A stretch of 64,000 nucleotides of DNA, taken from CAZPMT01 sp964587655 (GTDB lineage: Bacteria > Hydrogenedentota > Hydrogenedentia > Hydrogenedentales > SLHB01). The position numbers were made by a program, and so were the translations under genes. How positions within the stretch are numbered: position 1 is the first letter of the stretch; each line of letters begins with the position of its first letter. The notes under the pieces are model-generated. The model saw only the letters and a list, made by a program, of their open reading frames with translations, ran no database searches and was not told the origin of the DNA. The stretch lies in the NCBI GenBank assembly GCA_964587655.1, contig CAZPMT010000014.1:1-64000 (forward strand), in the 5' to 3' direction. Positions 14,737-22,129 of the stretch are shown one piece after another.

Positions 14737-15966
14737 TTACACGCGCAAGAGATCCGTGACCTCTTCCTGCTTTTCCTCGGGGAACGCGAGTAGTTCGTCA
14801 AGGACCCGCGCGACGCGTACGGGATCCGCATCGACGAGATCGCGGACGAGCCGTAGCGTGAGGCGCTTGCTCGCGTAGCTTGATTCCGCGAAGAAAGACA
14901 ACTGGTTCAAATGCGAGGCGTAGATGTCGAAAATCCGGCGCTCGGCTTCCTCGTCGCGATTGGACGGCTCTCCGCGGTAGGGGTAGAGTCCCGTTTCCTT
15001 CCAGAACGCCAGGGTCTCCTGGGCCCGCTCGACTTCGCGCAGCGTGAAGTGCTGACGCAACCTGAGCCGTGCGGCATCAAGCAACTGACGGCAGTCGGGC
15101 GTCATGTCATCCAGTTGAAGCACGCCTTCCTTTTCCAATGCGACGAAATGCGCGCTCTTCAGATAAGCCGTGTAGCTGAAGCCGCGGAAGATCAGCCTTG
15201 GTGTGACCTGGTGGAGGGCGAAACCGTTCCTATCACAGAGCACGATGCCGCGCTTTCCCGCGATGTTCCACTCGACCACCGTCATCGTAGCGCGCACGCG
15301 TTCGCCGTTCTGCATGACAAGCTCACCGAGGTCGTGGTCCGTGCTACGGTCCTCCGCATGCGCGGGATCGAGTGGAACGCCGTCGTAGACGATGCGCACG
15401 TCGGGATACTGACGCATGTAGAGCGCGAAAAGGTCGGTCACTTCCTGCAGCGCCTTCACACCCCTCAGGAGACCGGCGGTCGCGGGCAGATCCCCGATTT
15501 CCACCGTCATGCCTACGTCTTTGTCGGTCGGTGCGGGATCGGTGAGGTCGAATTCGCCGGGCGCGGCGGCGCGTCCCACGATGCTATACGTATTGCGCTT
15601 CCCTTCCACGTCGTAAACCGGGATCCACTCGGCGCGGTTTCCGAGGGCGAACGCGCGAAACCGGCCCTTGCCGTATTGGCCGTGCATAAAGCGGCGGCGC
15701 TGCGCGGTCCTGGGTTCCTCGCGCTTCCACGATCCGCCCAGGTTCCGGAAGACCACAAACGCGCGATCGTAACTGAGTCCGTGGCCGTTGTCGGAGATGC
15801 TGACGGTCTCTACGCCTCCCAGTTCATTCTCGACGAACTCGACGCGGACCTCGGTGGCCTCGGCGTCGAGGGCGTTCCACATCAACTCGGCTATCGCGTT
15901 CATTGGCTTCGCCCGCGACAGCAATTCCAGATGATCTTCCCGTACCTGAACCGTAATCTTCTTCAC
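14737..15966 (-). CDS. Stand-alone GHKL (HSP90/MutL/MORC-like) ATPase
   Basis: A 409-residue protein starting at GTG with a GGGAAG site. The ATP-binding fold is clear: N-box AELMWNALDAEA (Glu27, Asn31, Asp34), G1 box SDNGHGL (Asp59 to Gly63), a glycine-rich lid MHGQYGKGRFRAF near residue 95, and a G3-like GMTVEIGDLP near residue 150. The Glu in the N-box is the catalytic base in HSP90, MutL and gyrase B, so hydrolysis is expected, unlike in sensor kinases. No transmembrane segment, sensor or DHp domain is visible. The roughly 200-residue C-terminal half is unassigned and rich in charged helices. Bacterial proteins of this type are often defence- or stress-linked; here the neighbours are carbohydrate-type genes. 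Confidence 0.75.
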   Translation of the reverse strand: MKKITVQVREDHLELLSRAKPMNAIAELMWNALDAEATEVRVEFVENELGGVETVSISDNGHGLSYDRAFVVFRNLGGSWKREEPRTAQRRRFMHGQYGKGRFRAFALGNRAEWIPVYDVEGKRNTYSIVGRAAAPGEFDLTDPAPTDKDVGMTVEIGDLPATAGLLRGVKALQEVTDLFALYMRQYPDVRIVYDGVPLDPAHAEDRSTDHDLGELVMQNGERVRATMTVVEWNIAGKRGIVLCDRNGFALHQVTPRLIFRGFSYTAYLKSAHFVALEKEGVLQLDDMTPDCRQLLDAARLRLRQHFTLREVERAQETLAFWKETGLYPYRGEPSNRDEEAERRIFDIYASHLNQLSFFAESSYASKRLTLRLVRDLVDADPVRVARVLDELLAFPEEKQEEVTDLLRV

Positions 15967-16081
15967 GCTTAGCTTCCCATGCTTGTGTTAGATTCGGAGT
16001 GATTCCCCGCCCGCGCAACAAGAGCAACAATGATAGCATTCATTCGGAGCTATGGACAAACTGGTTCCGCCGCTCCCCGTT

Positions 16082-16139
16082 CCTGCTTCGTGCTCGTGCT
16101 CGCGCTCGTAATTACGATTACGAGTCATCATGAAGCAGG
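16082..16139. repeat. Hairpin built from 6-bp tandem units
   Basis: Hexamers CGTGCT, CGTGCT, CGCGCT, CGTAAT, TACGAT and TACGAG run in series at 16089-16124, and CCTGCTTC pairs with GAAGCAGG at the edges. CTCGTAAT and ATTACGAG pair inside. It occupies the gap between the GHKL gene and the IS110 remnant. Confidence 0.6.
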
Positions 16140-16159
16140 GCTTCACTCGCGAGGATGAA

Positions 16160-16362
16160 AATTGGGTCTCAGGTGAAGGATGATACGTTAGCGCCGCGCG
16201 AGGTGGAGTGGCCGTTTGTGTTTGGCACCATTGAGCCCGTTGACGAGTCTGGCCTGGAGGTTGCTTTGTACTCACGATTGTTGCCGGCCATAGTGCCGAG
16301 CACGCGAGGTAGAATGATCTGCTCGCAACCTCCCCTCGCAAGAGGCGCGGAAAGGAGCAAGC
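16160..16362 (+). ncRNA. Left-end leader of IS110 remnant, possible bridge-RNA locus
   Basis: About 200 non-coding bases precede the IS110 transposase start. In IS110-group elements the bridge RNA that pairs with target and donor DNA is encoded in the left end, just upstream of the transposase. I cannot predict the fold or the guide loops by eye; the call rests only on position. If the left end is intact it may still be transcribed although the transposase is broken. Confidence 0.3.
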
Positions 16363-16751
16363 ATGGAAACGATCTACCGGCGGTGTGCGGGGCTGGATGT
16401 GCACAAGGAGTCCATCCCGGTAAACGCCACAATGCCAGGACGCGCCACGGCAACCGCTGGCTGCGTCGCGTTCTCACGCAGGCGGCTTGGGCTGCCACCC
16501 ACGAAAAGCCCGGCTCTTATCTCAAGAGCCTCTACCGTCGAATCGCGCGTCGGCGAGGCAAGAAGCGGGCTATAGTCGCAGTCGGCCACACCATCCTTCT
16601 CATTGCCCATTGTCTGCTGTCCACCGGAGCGTACTACCATGATCTCGGTCAAGACTATTTCGATCATCTGGACGAAGAACGGCTCACGCGGTATCTTGTC
16701 GAAAGGCTGGAGTCCCTCGGCCATGCGGTCGAACTCCAACCCGCGGCATAA
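16363..16751 (+). pseudogene. IS110-family transposase with large internal deletion
   Basis: The first 22 codons, METIYRRCAGLDVHKESIPV, match the IS110 N-terminus (CAGLDVHK carries the first catalytic Asp of the RuvC-like DEDD domain). A shifted frame then gives GNRWLRRVLTQAAWAATHE and RGKKRAIVAVGHTILLIAHC, the C-terminal Transposase_20 region, ending QPAA. Intact family members are about 330-420 residues; only about 130 codons remain. Roughly 700-900 bases are therefore missing and the two parts are out of frame, joined near 16430. The element cannot encode an active recombinase. Confidence 0.85.
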
Positions 16752-16868
16752 TCCGATCACAGCGTCAACGTATATCGCACTTTGAGGACGTCCACGAAGT
16801 ATTTTCGAGGTAGCATAAGCACGAGCAGGTGGAAACGAAGCACGGGAAAACCGGATGAGCAGTAATTG

Positions 16869-16898
16869 TTGACGGAAGTGAGCGAGATTCTGTATCCT
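16869..16898 (+). promoter_or_regulatory. Putative promoter of the PilZ gene group
   Basis: TTGACG (16869-16874), an 18-base spacer and TATCCT (16893-16898). Transcription would begin near 16905, which supports translation from the ATG at 16975 rather than a TTG at 16918. It may drive the PilZ, response regulator, pgsA, der and plsY series. Confidence 0.45.
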
Positions 16899-16974
16899 TC
16901 GGATAGGAAGGCAGGCGTTGTCGCGTTGGCGAACGCGTTTGCTCTCGAAGACGGGTGTTTCCGAGGTGTGTGGT

Positions 16975-17436
16975 ATGCCTGACGACATGTTCTTCCTGGC
17001 TGATCGAAGGTCGTTGAGACGGGGAAGACGGATTGCCGTGCGAACGGAGACCTGCCGTCCGTGCGTGATCTGGCCCGCGGACGAGCCGGAGAAGCGGCAC
17101 AATGGCGTCGCCTTGGACGTGTCGCCGCACGGCATGCGAGTCCGCATGATGGACCCGTTGGCGGAAGGTCAAGCCGTATACGTGCAGATGATGCGCGATG
17201 AGGATTTCTCGGTGCCGCTCACGGATCCCATGGCGGCGCGTGTGGTTAGGAGCGAGCTTGACGCCGAGGGATTTCTGGATCACGGCGTCCAGATCATTCG
17301 GCAGAAACTGCACCGCGAGGAACAGAGACTTGTCCCTGCGGTGCGAAAGGCGCCGGCCCCGGCTCGGACGCCTCGGATGTATACGCTGGATATCGCCGTG
17401 GGCGAGCGCGAACGCGCAGGGAGGAAACGTGGCTAA
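16975..17436 (+). CDS. PilZ-domain protein, probable c-di-GMP receptor
   Basis: A 153-residue soluble protein. Residues 11-19 (RRSLRRGRR) give the Arg-rich c-di-GMP contact region, and ALDVSPHGMRVRM (Asp48, Ser50, Gly53) matches the D/N-x-S-x-x-G motif of PilZ domains. A Pro/Ala-rich linker (VRKAPAPARTP) leads to a short basic tail. The start was chosen at the first ATG after a GAGGTG site. The gene overlaps the next by eight bases, so it is translationally coupled to a stand-alone response regulator, suggesting joint signalling control of motility, secretion or envelope synthesis. Both flagellar/secretion and secretin genes occur in this window. Confidence 0.8.
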   Translation: MPDDMFFLADRRSLRRGRRIAVRTETCRPCVIWPADEPEKRHNGVALDVSPHGMRVRMMDPLAEGQAVYVQMMRDEDFSVPLTDPMAARVVRSELDAEGFLDHGVQIIRQKLHREEQRLVPAVRKAPAPARTPRMYTLDIAVGERERAGRKRG

Positions 17437-17815
17437 GCCTAAAGTCTTGGTAGTGGACGATGAGTCTGACGTTGTCGAGTTCATCACGCGCACGCTCCAG
17501 TCCGAGGGATACGACGTGGTCAGCGCGTATGACGGCATCGGGGCGCTCGACTTGGCGGACTCGGAAAAGCCTGACATCGTCGTGCTCGACATCATGATGC
17601 CCATGATGAGCGGCTACGAGGTCTGCGAACAGCTCAAGTCCAATCCGCAAACACAGGACATCCCGATCATCTGCGTGTCTTCCGCGCACACTCCGGATGC
17701 GCGCGCGTTGAGCCTGCGGGTCGGCGCCTCGGCGCTTGTGGTGAAACCATTCCGCTCGGCCGAGCTCGTTGCGCAGATCAAGCGATATCTAAAGAAAGAG
17801 GAAGGCGAGGTCTGA
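17429..17815 (+). CDS. Stand-alone response regulator (REC domain)
   Basis: A 128-residue CheY-like receiver with nothing else attached. The acidic pocket Asp10/Asp11, the phosphoacceptor Asp54 (VVLDIMMPMMSG) and Lys106 (VVKPF) are all present, so it should be phosphorylated. The GTG start has GGGAGGAAAC upstream and lies within the end of the PilZ gene. No histidine kinase is nearby, so the partner must be elsewhere. It precedes pgsA by 62 bases. Confidence 0.88.
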   Translation: MAKPKVLVVDDESDVVEFITRTLQSEGYDVVSAYDGIGALDLADSEKPDIVVLDIMMPMMSGYEVCEQLKSNPQTQDIPIICVSSAHTPDARALSLRVGASALVVKPFRSAELVAQIKRYLKKEEGEV

Positions 17816-17877
17816 GCTTCCGTTTCTACGACGGTTGATCCCAAAGCAGGGGCAGGGAATTCACCAAGGGCGATCCC

Positions 17878-18429
17878 GTGACTCTCGCAAATCGAATAAC
17901 GCTGGTTCGATTGCTGCTCATACCGGTGTTTGTGGCGTTCATCGTGAGCTACACGCGGGAGCAGCCGTGGCTCCGGTATGGCGCGCTTATTGTGTACGCG
18001 ATCGCCGCCGCATCCGACGCGCTCGATGGGTTCGTGGCCCGCGCGTATAACCAGAAGACGAAACTGGGCGCACTACTCGATCCGCTTGCCGACAAGCTGA
18101 TGGTGAACATCGGGTTTGTGTTCATGGCCGTCAACGACCAGTTCGCGCATCGGATTCCGTACTGGTTTCCCGTGGCGCTTCTCGCCCGCGACGCAATGAT
18201 CGTCATGGGTGTCTATCTTCTCAACGAATTTTACGGACCCGTGCGCGTGAAGCCGCGCATCACCGGTAAAGTCACAACGGTTTTTCAGATGAGCCTGATG
18301 ATCGCGGTGCTCATCGAAGCGAGCTTCACGGAAAAGCTGCTAATCGCGACGGCGGTCATGTCCGCCGTCTCGTACGTGGATTATATGTACACCGGCATCC
18401 GGCAGATTGGAAACGAGGACGAAGCGTAA
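17878..18429 (+). CDS. pgsA: CDP-diacylglycerol--glycerol-3-phosphate 3-phosphatidyltransferase
   Basis: The enzyme makes phosphatidylglycerol phosphate from CDP-diacylglycerol and glycerol 3-phosphate at the inner membrane, the committed step to phosphatidylglycerol. The CDP-alcohol phosphotransferase signature is complete: Asp47, Asp50-Gly51, Ala54-Arg55, Gly64, Asp68 and Asp72 (SDALDGFVARAYNQ, GALLDPLADK). Hydrophobic segments flank it and the length (183) is normal. The GTG start follows directly from context. The stop codon overlaps the start of der by one base (TAATG), indicating translational coupling. Confidence 0.93.
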   Translation: MTLANRITLVRLLLIPVFVAFIVSYTREQPWLRYGALIVYAIAAASDALDGFVARAYNQKTKLGALLDPLADKLMVNIGFVFMAVNDQFAHRIPYWFPVALLARDAMIVMGVYLLNEFYGPVRVKPRITGKVTTVFQMSLMIAVLIEASFTEKLLIATAVMSAVSYVDYMYTGIRQIGNEDEA

Positions 18430-19781
18430 TGACTGGAAAACGAAAATTGTTCCTCGTGGCCATCTGCGGCCGCCCGAACGTCGGTAAGTCGACGCTGTTC
18501 AACCGCATCACCGGTAAGATGAGCGCCATCGTTCATGCGGAAGAGGGAATCACGCGCGACCGCGCCTATGGCGTGGCCCAGCATGGAGACTACGTGTTCC
18601 GGGTGGTCGACACCGGCGGCATCGTCGAGAATCCGATCGATCCCGTCGTGGCGAAGATGCAGCAGCAGGTCCGCGTCGCCCTCAAGGAGGCCAAGGTCAT
18701 CCTGTTTGTCGTCGACGGCCAGCAGGCACTCACGCGTACGGACGAAGAGTTGCGGGACGAACTCTTCACGCTGGGCAAACCAGTCGTGCTCGCCGTCAAC
18801 AAACTCGACAATCCCAACATGGAGATCAACAAGCTGGATTTCTACACGCTCGGGATGGGCGATCCCTACGCAGTATCTTCCGGACACGGGCTCGGCATCG
18901 ACGAGTTGCTCGATGCGGTCGTGGCTCATCTCCCTCAGTCGCACGCGGCCGAAGAGCAGGAGGCCGAACCGGAGAAGAAAGCCGTCACGCGCGTGGCCAT
19001 CATCGGAAAACCGAACGTGGGCAAATCCTCCTTCATCAACGCCATCCTCAATGAAGAGCGGACCATCGTGGACGATACGCCCGGCACGACCCGCGACGCC
19101 ATCGACATCGAGTTCCATTGGAAAGACAAGGACTATCTCCTGATCGACACGGCGGGACTCCGCAAGAAGGCCGGCATCAGGAAGGAGGTCGAACACTTCA
19201 GCGTGGCGCGCTCGCTGCGTGCGGTGCGGCGCGCGGACGTGTGTCTCCTTCTCATGGACGGCACGGAGGGGATCACCGAACAGGACAAGCGCATCCTCGA
19301 TTATGTACATGAGCAAGGGAGAGCCGTCGTCCTCGTTTGGAGCAAGTGGGACCTGGTTGATAACAAGGAGGCGCGCTTCAAGCAACTGCAGGATGAGATC
19401 GATCTCAAGGCGCCGTTCCTGAAATACGCCCCGCAGATCACGATCTCGAACGTGACGCGAGTGCGCCTGTTCAAGACGTTTGATCTCATCGACCGCGTGG
19501 CCGCCGAGGCCGAAAAGCGCATTTCCACGTCGGAACTCAACAGGGTCATGGATGATATTCGCGCGCACCACTCGCCGCCGTCAAAAGGCGGGAAACACCC
19601 GAAGATCCTGTACGCGACGCAGGCCAGCGCTAAGCCCACGGTCTTCGTGCTGTTCGTCAACCAGGCGCGCCTGTTCCACTTCAGCTATATGCGCTACATC
19701 GAAAACGCCTTGCGTGACAAGTACGGCTTTGAAGGCGTCCCCATCAGTATCGAACTCAGAGAAGGAAAACCGTCGAAATAG
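18429..19781 (+). CDS. der: Ribosome-assembly GTPase Der (EngA)
   Basis: A 450-residue protein with the unique double GTPase layout: first P-loop GRPNVGKST near residue 13 with DTGG and NKLD, second P-loop GKPNVGKSS near residue 190 with DTAG and a WSKWD segment at the G4 position, then a C-terminal KH-like domain ending in basic residues. Der is needed for late 50S subunit maturation. A Glu-rich linker (AEEQEAEPEKK) separates the two GTPase domains. It sits between the phospholipid genes pgsA and plsY; the der-plsY gap is only 14 bases, so all three form one operon. Confidence 0.96.
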   Translation: MTGKRKLFLVAICGRPNVGKSTLFNRITGKMSAIVHAEEGITRDRAYGVAQHGDYVFRVVDTGGIVENPIDPVVAKMQQQVRVALKEAKVILFVVDGQQALTRTDEELRDELFTLGKPVVLAVNKLDNPNMEINKLDFYTLGMGDPYAVSSGHGLGIDELLDAVVAHLPQSHAAEEQEAEPEKKAVTRVAIIGKPNVGKSSFINAILNEERTIVDDTPGTTRDAIDIEFHWKDKDYLLIDTAGLRKKAGIRKEVEHFSVARSLRAVRRADVCLLLMDGTEGITEQDKRILDYVHEQGRAVVLVWSKWDLVDNKEARFKQLQDEIDLKAPFLKYAPQITISNVTRVRLFKTFDLIDRVAAEAEKRISTSELNRVMDDIRAHHSPPSKGGKHPKILYATQASAKPTVFVLFVNQARLFHFSYMRYIENALRDKYGFEGVPISIELREGKPSK

Positions 19782-19795
19782 CGGAGCCGCCCATT

Positions 19796-20371
19796 ATGTC
19801 CGTGATTGCCATCGTCTTGTCCTACATCATCGGTTCCGTTCCCACGGGCCTCTGGCTCGGCCTCCGACTGCGCGGTATCGACATCCGCGAACACGGGAGC
19901 AAGAACATCGGCGCAACGAATACGATGCGCGTCCTGGGCAAGCCGCTGGGCGCCATCGCTCTCGCCGCGGACATAGGCAAGGGTGTCATTGCCGTGCTGC
20001 TCTTTGCGCGGCTCGGGGCGTGGGAGCATCTTCCCCTCGCGTGCGGCGTCGCGGCGGTAGTGGGCCACACGGCATCCATATTCCTTAGGTTCCGCGGCGG
20101 CAAAGGCGTCGCGACCGGCGCGGGCGTCTTCCTAGCGCTATGCCCGATCCCGACCTTGATCGCCGCAGGCGTCTTTGCGCTCGTTGTGGCGACGACCCGC
20201 ATGGTCAGCGCCGGATCGATCAGCGGCAGCATCGCCCTATGCGCGGCTCTCTGCTTCTTCGATACCTCCTGGATACTCAGGGTTATCGCCGCCATAGTCG
20301 CCCTCTTCATCATCTGGAAACACCGAACCAACATCTCGCGCATCCTAAGCGGCTCCGAAAACCGCATCTGA
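19796..20371 (+). CDS. plsY: Acyl-phosphate--glycerol-3-phosphate acyltransferase
   Basis: PlsY transfers the acyl group of acyl phosphate to glycerol 3-phosphate, the first step of phospholipid synthesis in the PlsX/PlsY route. The three PlsY motifs are visible: SYIIGSVPTGLWLG with HGSKNIGATNTMRVLG, the glycine-rich FRGGKGVATGAG, and the late WKHRTNISRI. The 191 residues contain several transmembrane segments, as expected. It closes the response regulator-pgsA-der-plsY series; a GTTTCCG/CGGAAAC hairpin lies just downstream at 20392-20408. Confidence 0.94.
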   Translation: MSVIAIVLSYIIGSVPTGLWLGLRLRGIDIREHGSKNIGATNTMRVLGKPLGAIALAADIGKGVIAVLLFARLGAWEHLPLACGVAAVVGHTASIFLRFRGGKGVATGAGVFLALCPIPTLIAAGVFALVVATTRMVSAGSISGSIALCAALCFFDTSWILRVIAAIVALFIIWKHRTNISRILSGSENRI

Positions 20372-20486
20372 CGGGACCGTCACTCCGGCGGGTTTCCGCT
20401 TCGGAAACAAGGTGTGGTAGAATACGCTCATTGCGTGGGAAAAGGTTGCGGAAGATCGGCAGCGGGCAAGTTCGGGAAACCTATCT

Positions 20487-21491
20487 GTGCGTTCTTCTTG
20501 TGTCTTGGCGGTTCTTATTTCAGTGCCGCTACTCGTTTTGGCAGCGGGTGGTTGTGCGCACGTGGCGTCCCCGGCGGGCCGGGTGATTGTCCAGGCACCG
20601 CCACGGCCGGACGGCTTGTATGCGGGCCGCCAGCACTTTCGCCAAACCCGGCGGGACGCCGCTCTGGAAACCGACCCGAAGTACGCCCTCGAATACGCCT
20701 TCGAGTATGCGCTGGAATACGGCTTGGCTTGCGCTCTGGAAGACGTCCTGCAATCTCCGCTCGACAAGGTCCTGAACGACCCGCTGAAGTGCGGGCTGAA
20801 ATCCAGCCTGGTTGACGCCTTGGGCTGGGGCCTGCGATATATGCTGGAAGACGGGCCCAAGGACGCCCCGCAGGAGGCGATGGACTTCGCCCGCCGGCAA
20901 GCCATTGATAGCGCCCGCGTCAGGATCATCGAAGCCGCGCTGGATGATGCGCTGAAGAGAGTCGAGGCGGAAGATTCGGTGAAGGTATCGGTGAAAGAGG
21001 CGCTGTCCAAAGCGTTGAATGCCGCCATCGAGGAATCCTTTGGGGCGGCGTTCGAGACGGCCCTCGAAGGCGGACCCGGGGAAGCCGTACCCGATGGCAT
21101 GTTCGCCTGTCCGCTCAACCATCCGGACCAGTACATATCGTCCGGTTTCGGATTCCGCGGGAAGACGCGCGGTGGGGCCGGCCACAGTCACACGGGCGTC
21201 GACATCGTCGTCCCGAAAGGCACACCAGTGATGGCCGCGGCAGCCGGGACAGTGTCATTCGCAGGTTCAACGGGCAGCGGCTACGGCCTCATGGTGAAGG
21301 TTGACCACGGGAGCGGGTTTGAGACGTGGTATGCCCATTTGAGCGCGTTCCATGTCCATCAAGGCGATCAGGCCGCCTGCGGAGACCAAATCGCCGAAGC
21401 CGGACGATCCGGCAACGCCACGACCTCGCATCTCCACTACGAAGTCCACAAGAACGGCGAAGCAATGGACCCCGAGCCTTACCTGCCGTAG
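20487..21491 (+). CDS. M23-family metallopeptidase lipoprotein with tetrapeptide Leu repeat
   Basis: A 334-residue protein starting at GTG. The N-terminus is a lipoprotein-like signal (VLAVLISVPLLVLAAGGC, lipidated Cys23). The C-terminal third is a LytM/M23 domain: SSGFGFR, HTGVD (His235, Asp239) and SHLHYE (His315, His317) supply the Zn and catalytic residues, so peptidoglycan endopeptidase activity is expected. The middle (residues 66-121) is extraordinary: every fourth residue is Leu (Phe once) for 14 successive tetrapeptides (YALE, YAFE, YALE, YGLA, CALE...). A more ordinary Ala-rich helical region follows. The repeat arm probably forms a helical spacer or self-association surface in the periplasm. 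Confidence 0.82.
   Translation: MRSSCVLAVLISVPLLVLAAGGCAHVASPAGRVIVQAPPRPDGLYAGRQHFRQTRRDAALETDPKYALEYAFEYALEYGLACALEDVLQSPLDKVLNDPLKCGLKSSLVDALGWGLRYMLEDGPKDAPQEAMDFARRQAIDSARVRIIEAALDDALKRVEAEDSVKVSVKEALSKALNAAIEESFGAAFETALEGGPGEAVPDGMFACPLNHPDQYISSGFGFRGKTRGGAGHSHTGVDIVVPKGTPVMAAAAGTVSFAGSTGSGYGLMVKVDHGSGFETWYAHLSAFHVHQGDQAACGDQIAEAGRSGNATTSHLHYEVHKNGEAMDPEPYLP
20682..20849 (+). repeat. Degenerate 12-bp coding repeat (tetrapeptide X-A-L-E)
   Basis: Fourteen 12-base units, best preserved at the start (TACGCCCTCGAA, TACGCCTTCGAG, TATGCGCTGGAA, TACGGCTTGGCT), decay towards the 3' end while the Leu codon at the third position of each unit is kept. Third-base changes that preserve Leu suggest selection on the protein after an initial DNA expansion. 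Confidence 0.75.
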
Positions 21492-21556
21492 GGAAAGGGT
21501 GAAGGCTGAAGTGGGAAGGCGAAAAGGGATCTTATGGGTTGAGAGAAGGAGGGATT

Positions 21557-21952
21557 ATGAAGACTGAGTCCGAGATCCGTGAATTGTCTGAGGATTTTCT
21601 GTCAGCGTGGAATTCGCAGGACGTTGAGAGAGTCGTCGCCTGTTACACTGACGACGTCGTGTATTGGGACCCGAACACGCGCGGCGTGGTCAAGGGTGCG
21701 GATGCGATGCGTCGCTATCTGCGGAAACTTTTTGCGGCCTGGGAAATGCACTGGACGTTCCGGGAAGCGTACCCTTTCGCGGATAAGGATGGAGCGGCGG
21801 TGCTATGGCATGCGTCTTTCCGGAAGCCCGGCAAGGAGAAAACCGTGGAAGCCGACGGCATGGATCTCGTGCTGTTGCAGCGCGGCCTCATTCAACGCAA
21901 CGAGGTCTATTTCGATCGCCTGGCGCTTGCTCCTCTCATGCAGGAACCGTAG
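21557..21952 (+). CDS. SnoaL/NTF2-like protein
   Basis: A 131-residue protein with the cone-shaped NTF2 fold pattern: an N-terminal helix (IRELSEDFLSAWNSQDVERV), CYTDDVVYWDP, a helix AMRRYLRKLF, then alternating strands (HWTFREAYPF, AVLWHASF, ADGMDLVLL, RNEVYFD). These are usually small-molecule enzymes or ligand-binding proteins; the Asp/Tyr/Trp-lined pocket cannot be assigned a substrate. The ATG with GGAGGG eight bases upstream is preferred over an earlier in-frame start. It stands alone, convergent with the Cys-rich peptide and AraC gene. Confidence 0.8.
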   Translation: MKTESEIRELSEDFLSAWNSQDVERVVACYTDDVVYWDPNTRGVVKGADAMRRYLRKLFAAWEMHWTFREAYPFADKDGAAVLWHASFRKPGKEKTVEADGMDLVLLQRGLIQRNEVYFDRLALAPLMQEP

Positions 21953-21973
21953 CACCCTGGTTGCGAACTGGGA

Positions 21974-22129
21974 TCAGCGGCGCGGTTTGTAGCTGGGGCA
22001 TTTCACGGCGTTGGGACGTTCGGGATGCTTGCAGGCGGAGGGATGATCGTACTTGCAGATGTCGCAGAGAAACTCGGACGGGTGCCGCAGCCGCAGCCAC
22101 CATTGGCGGAACCTTTCGGGCAGAGTCAT
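21974..22129 (-). CDS. 51-residue four-Cys protein coupled to the AraC-type regulator
   Basis: A short gene starting inside the stop codon of the regulator (ATGA overlap). It encodes a protein beginning MTLPERFRQWWLRLRHPSEF, followed by a Cys cluster, CDIC then C-x4-H spacing (Cys-Lys-His) and a final Cys (VKCPSY), ending in a basic KPRR. The CxxC plus two further Cys, with His residues between, suggest a small zinc ribbon or metal-binding knuckle. The Trp- and Arg-rich N-terminal helix could bind membrane or nucleic acid. The four-base overlap and steady codon use argue that it is real; I know no family for it. Confidence 0.6.
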   Translation of the reverse strand: MTLPERFRQWWLRLRHPSEFLCDICKYDHPSACKHPERPNAVKCPSYKPRR

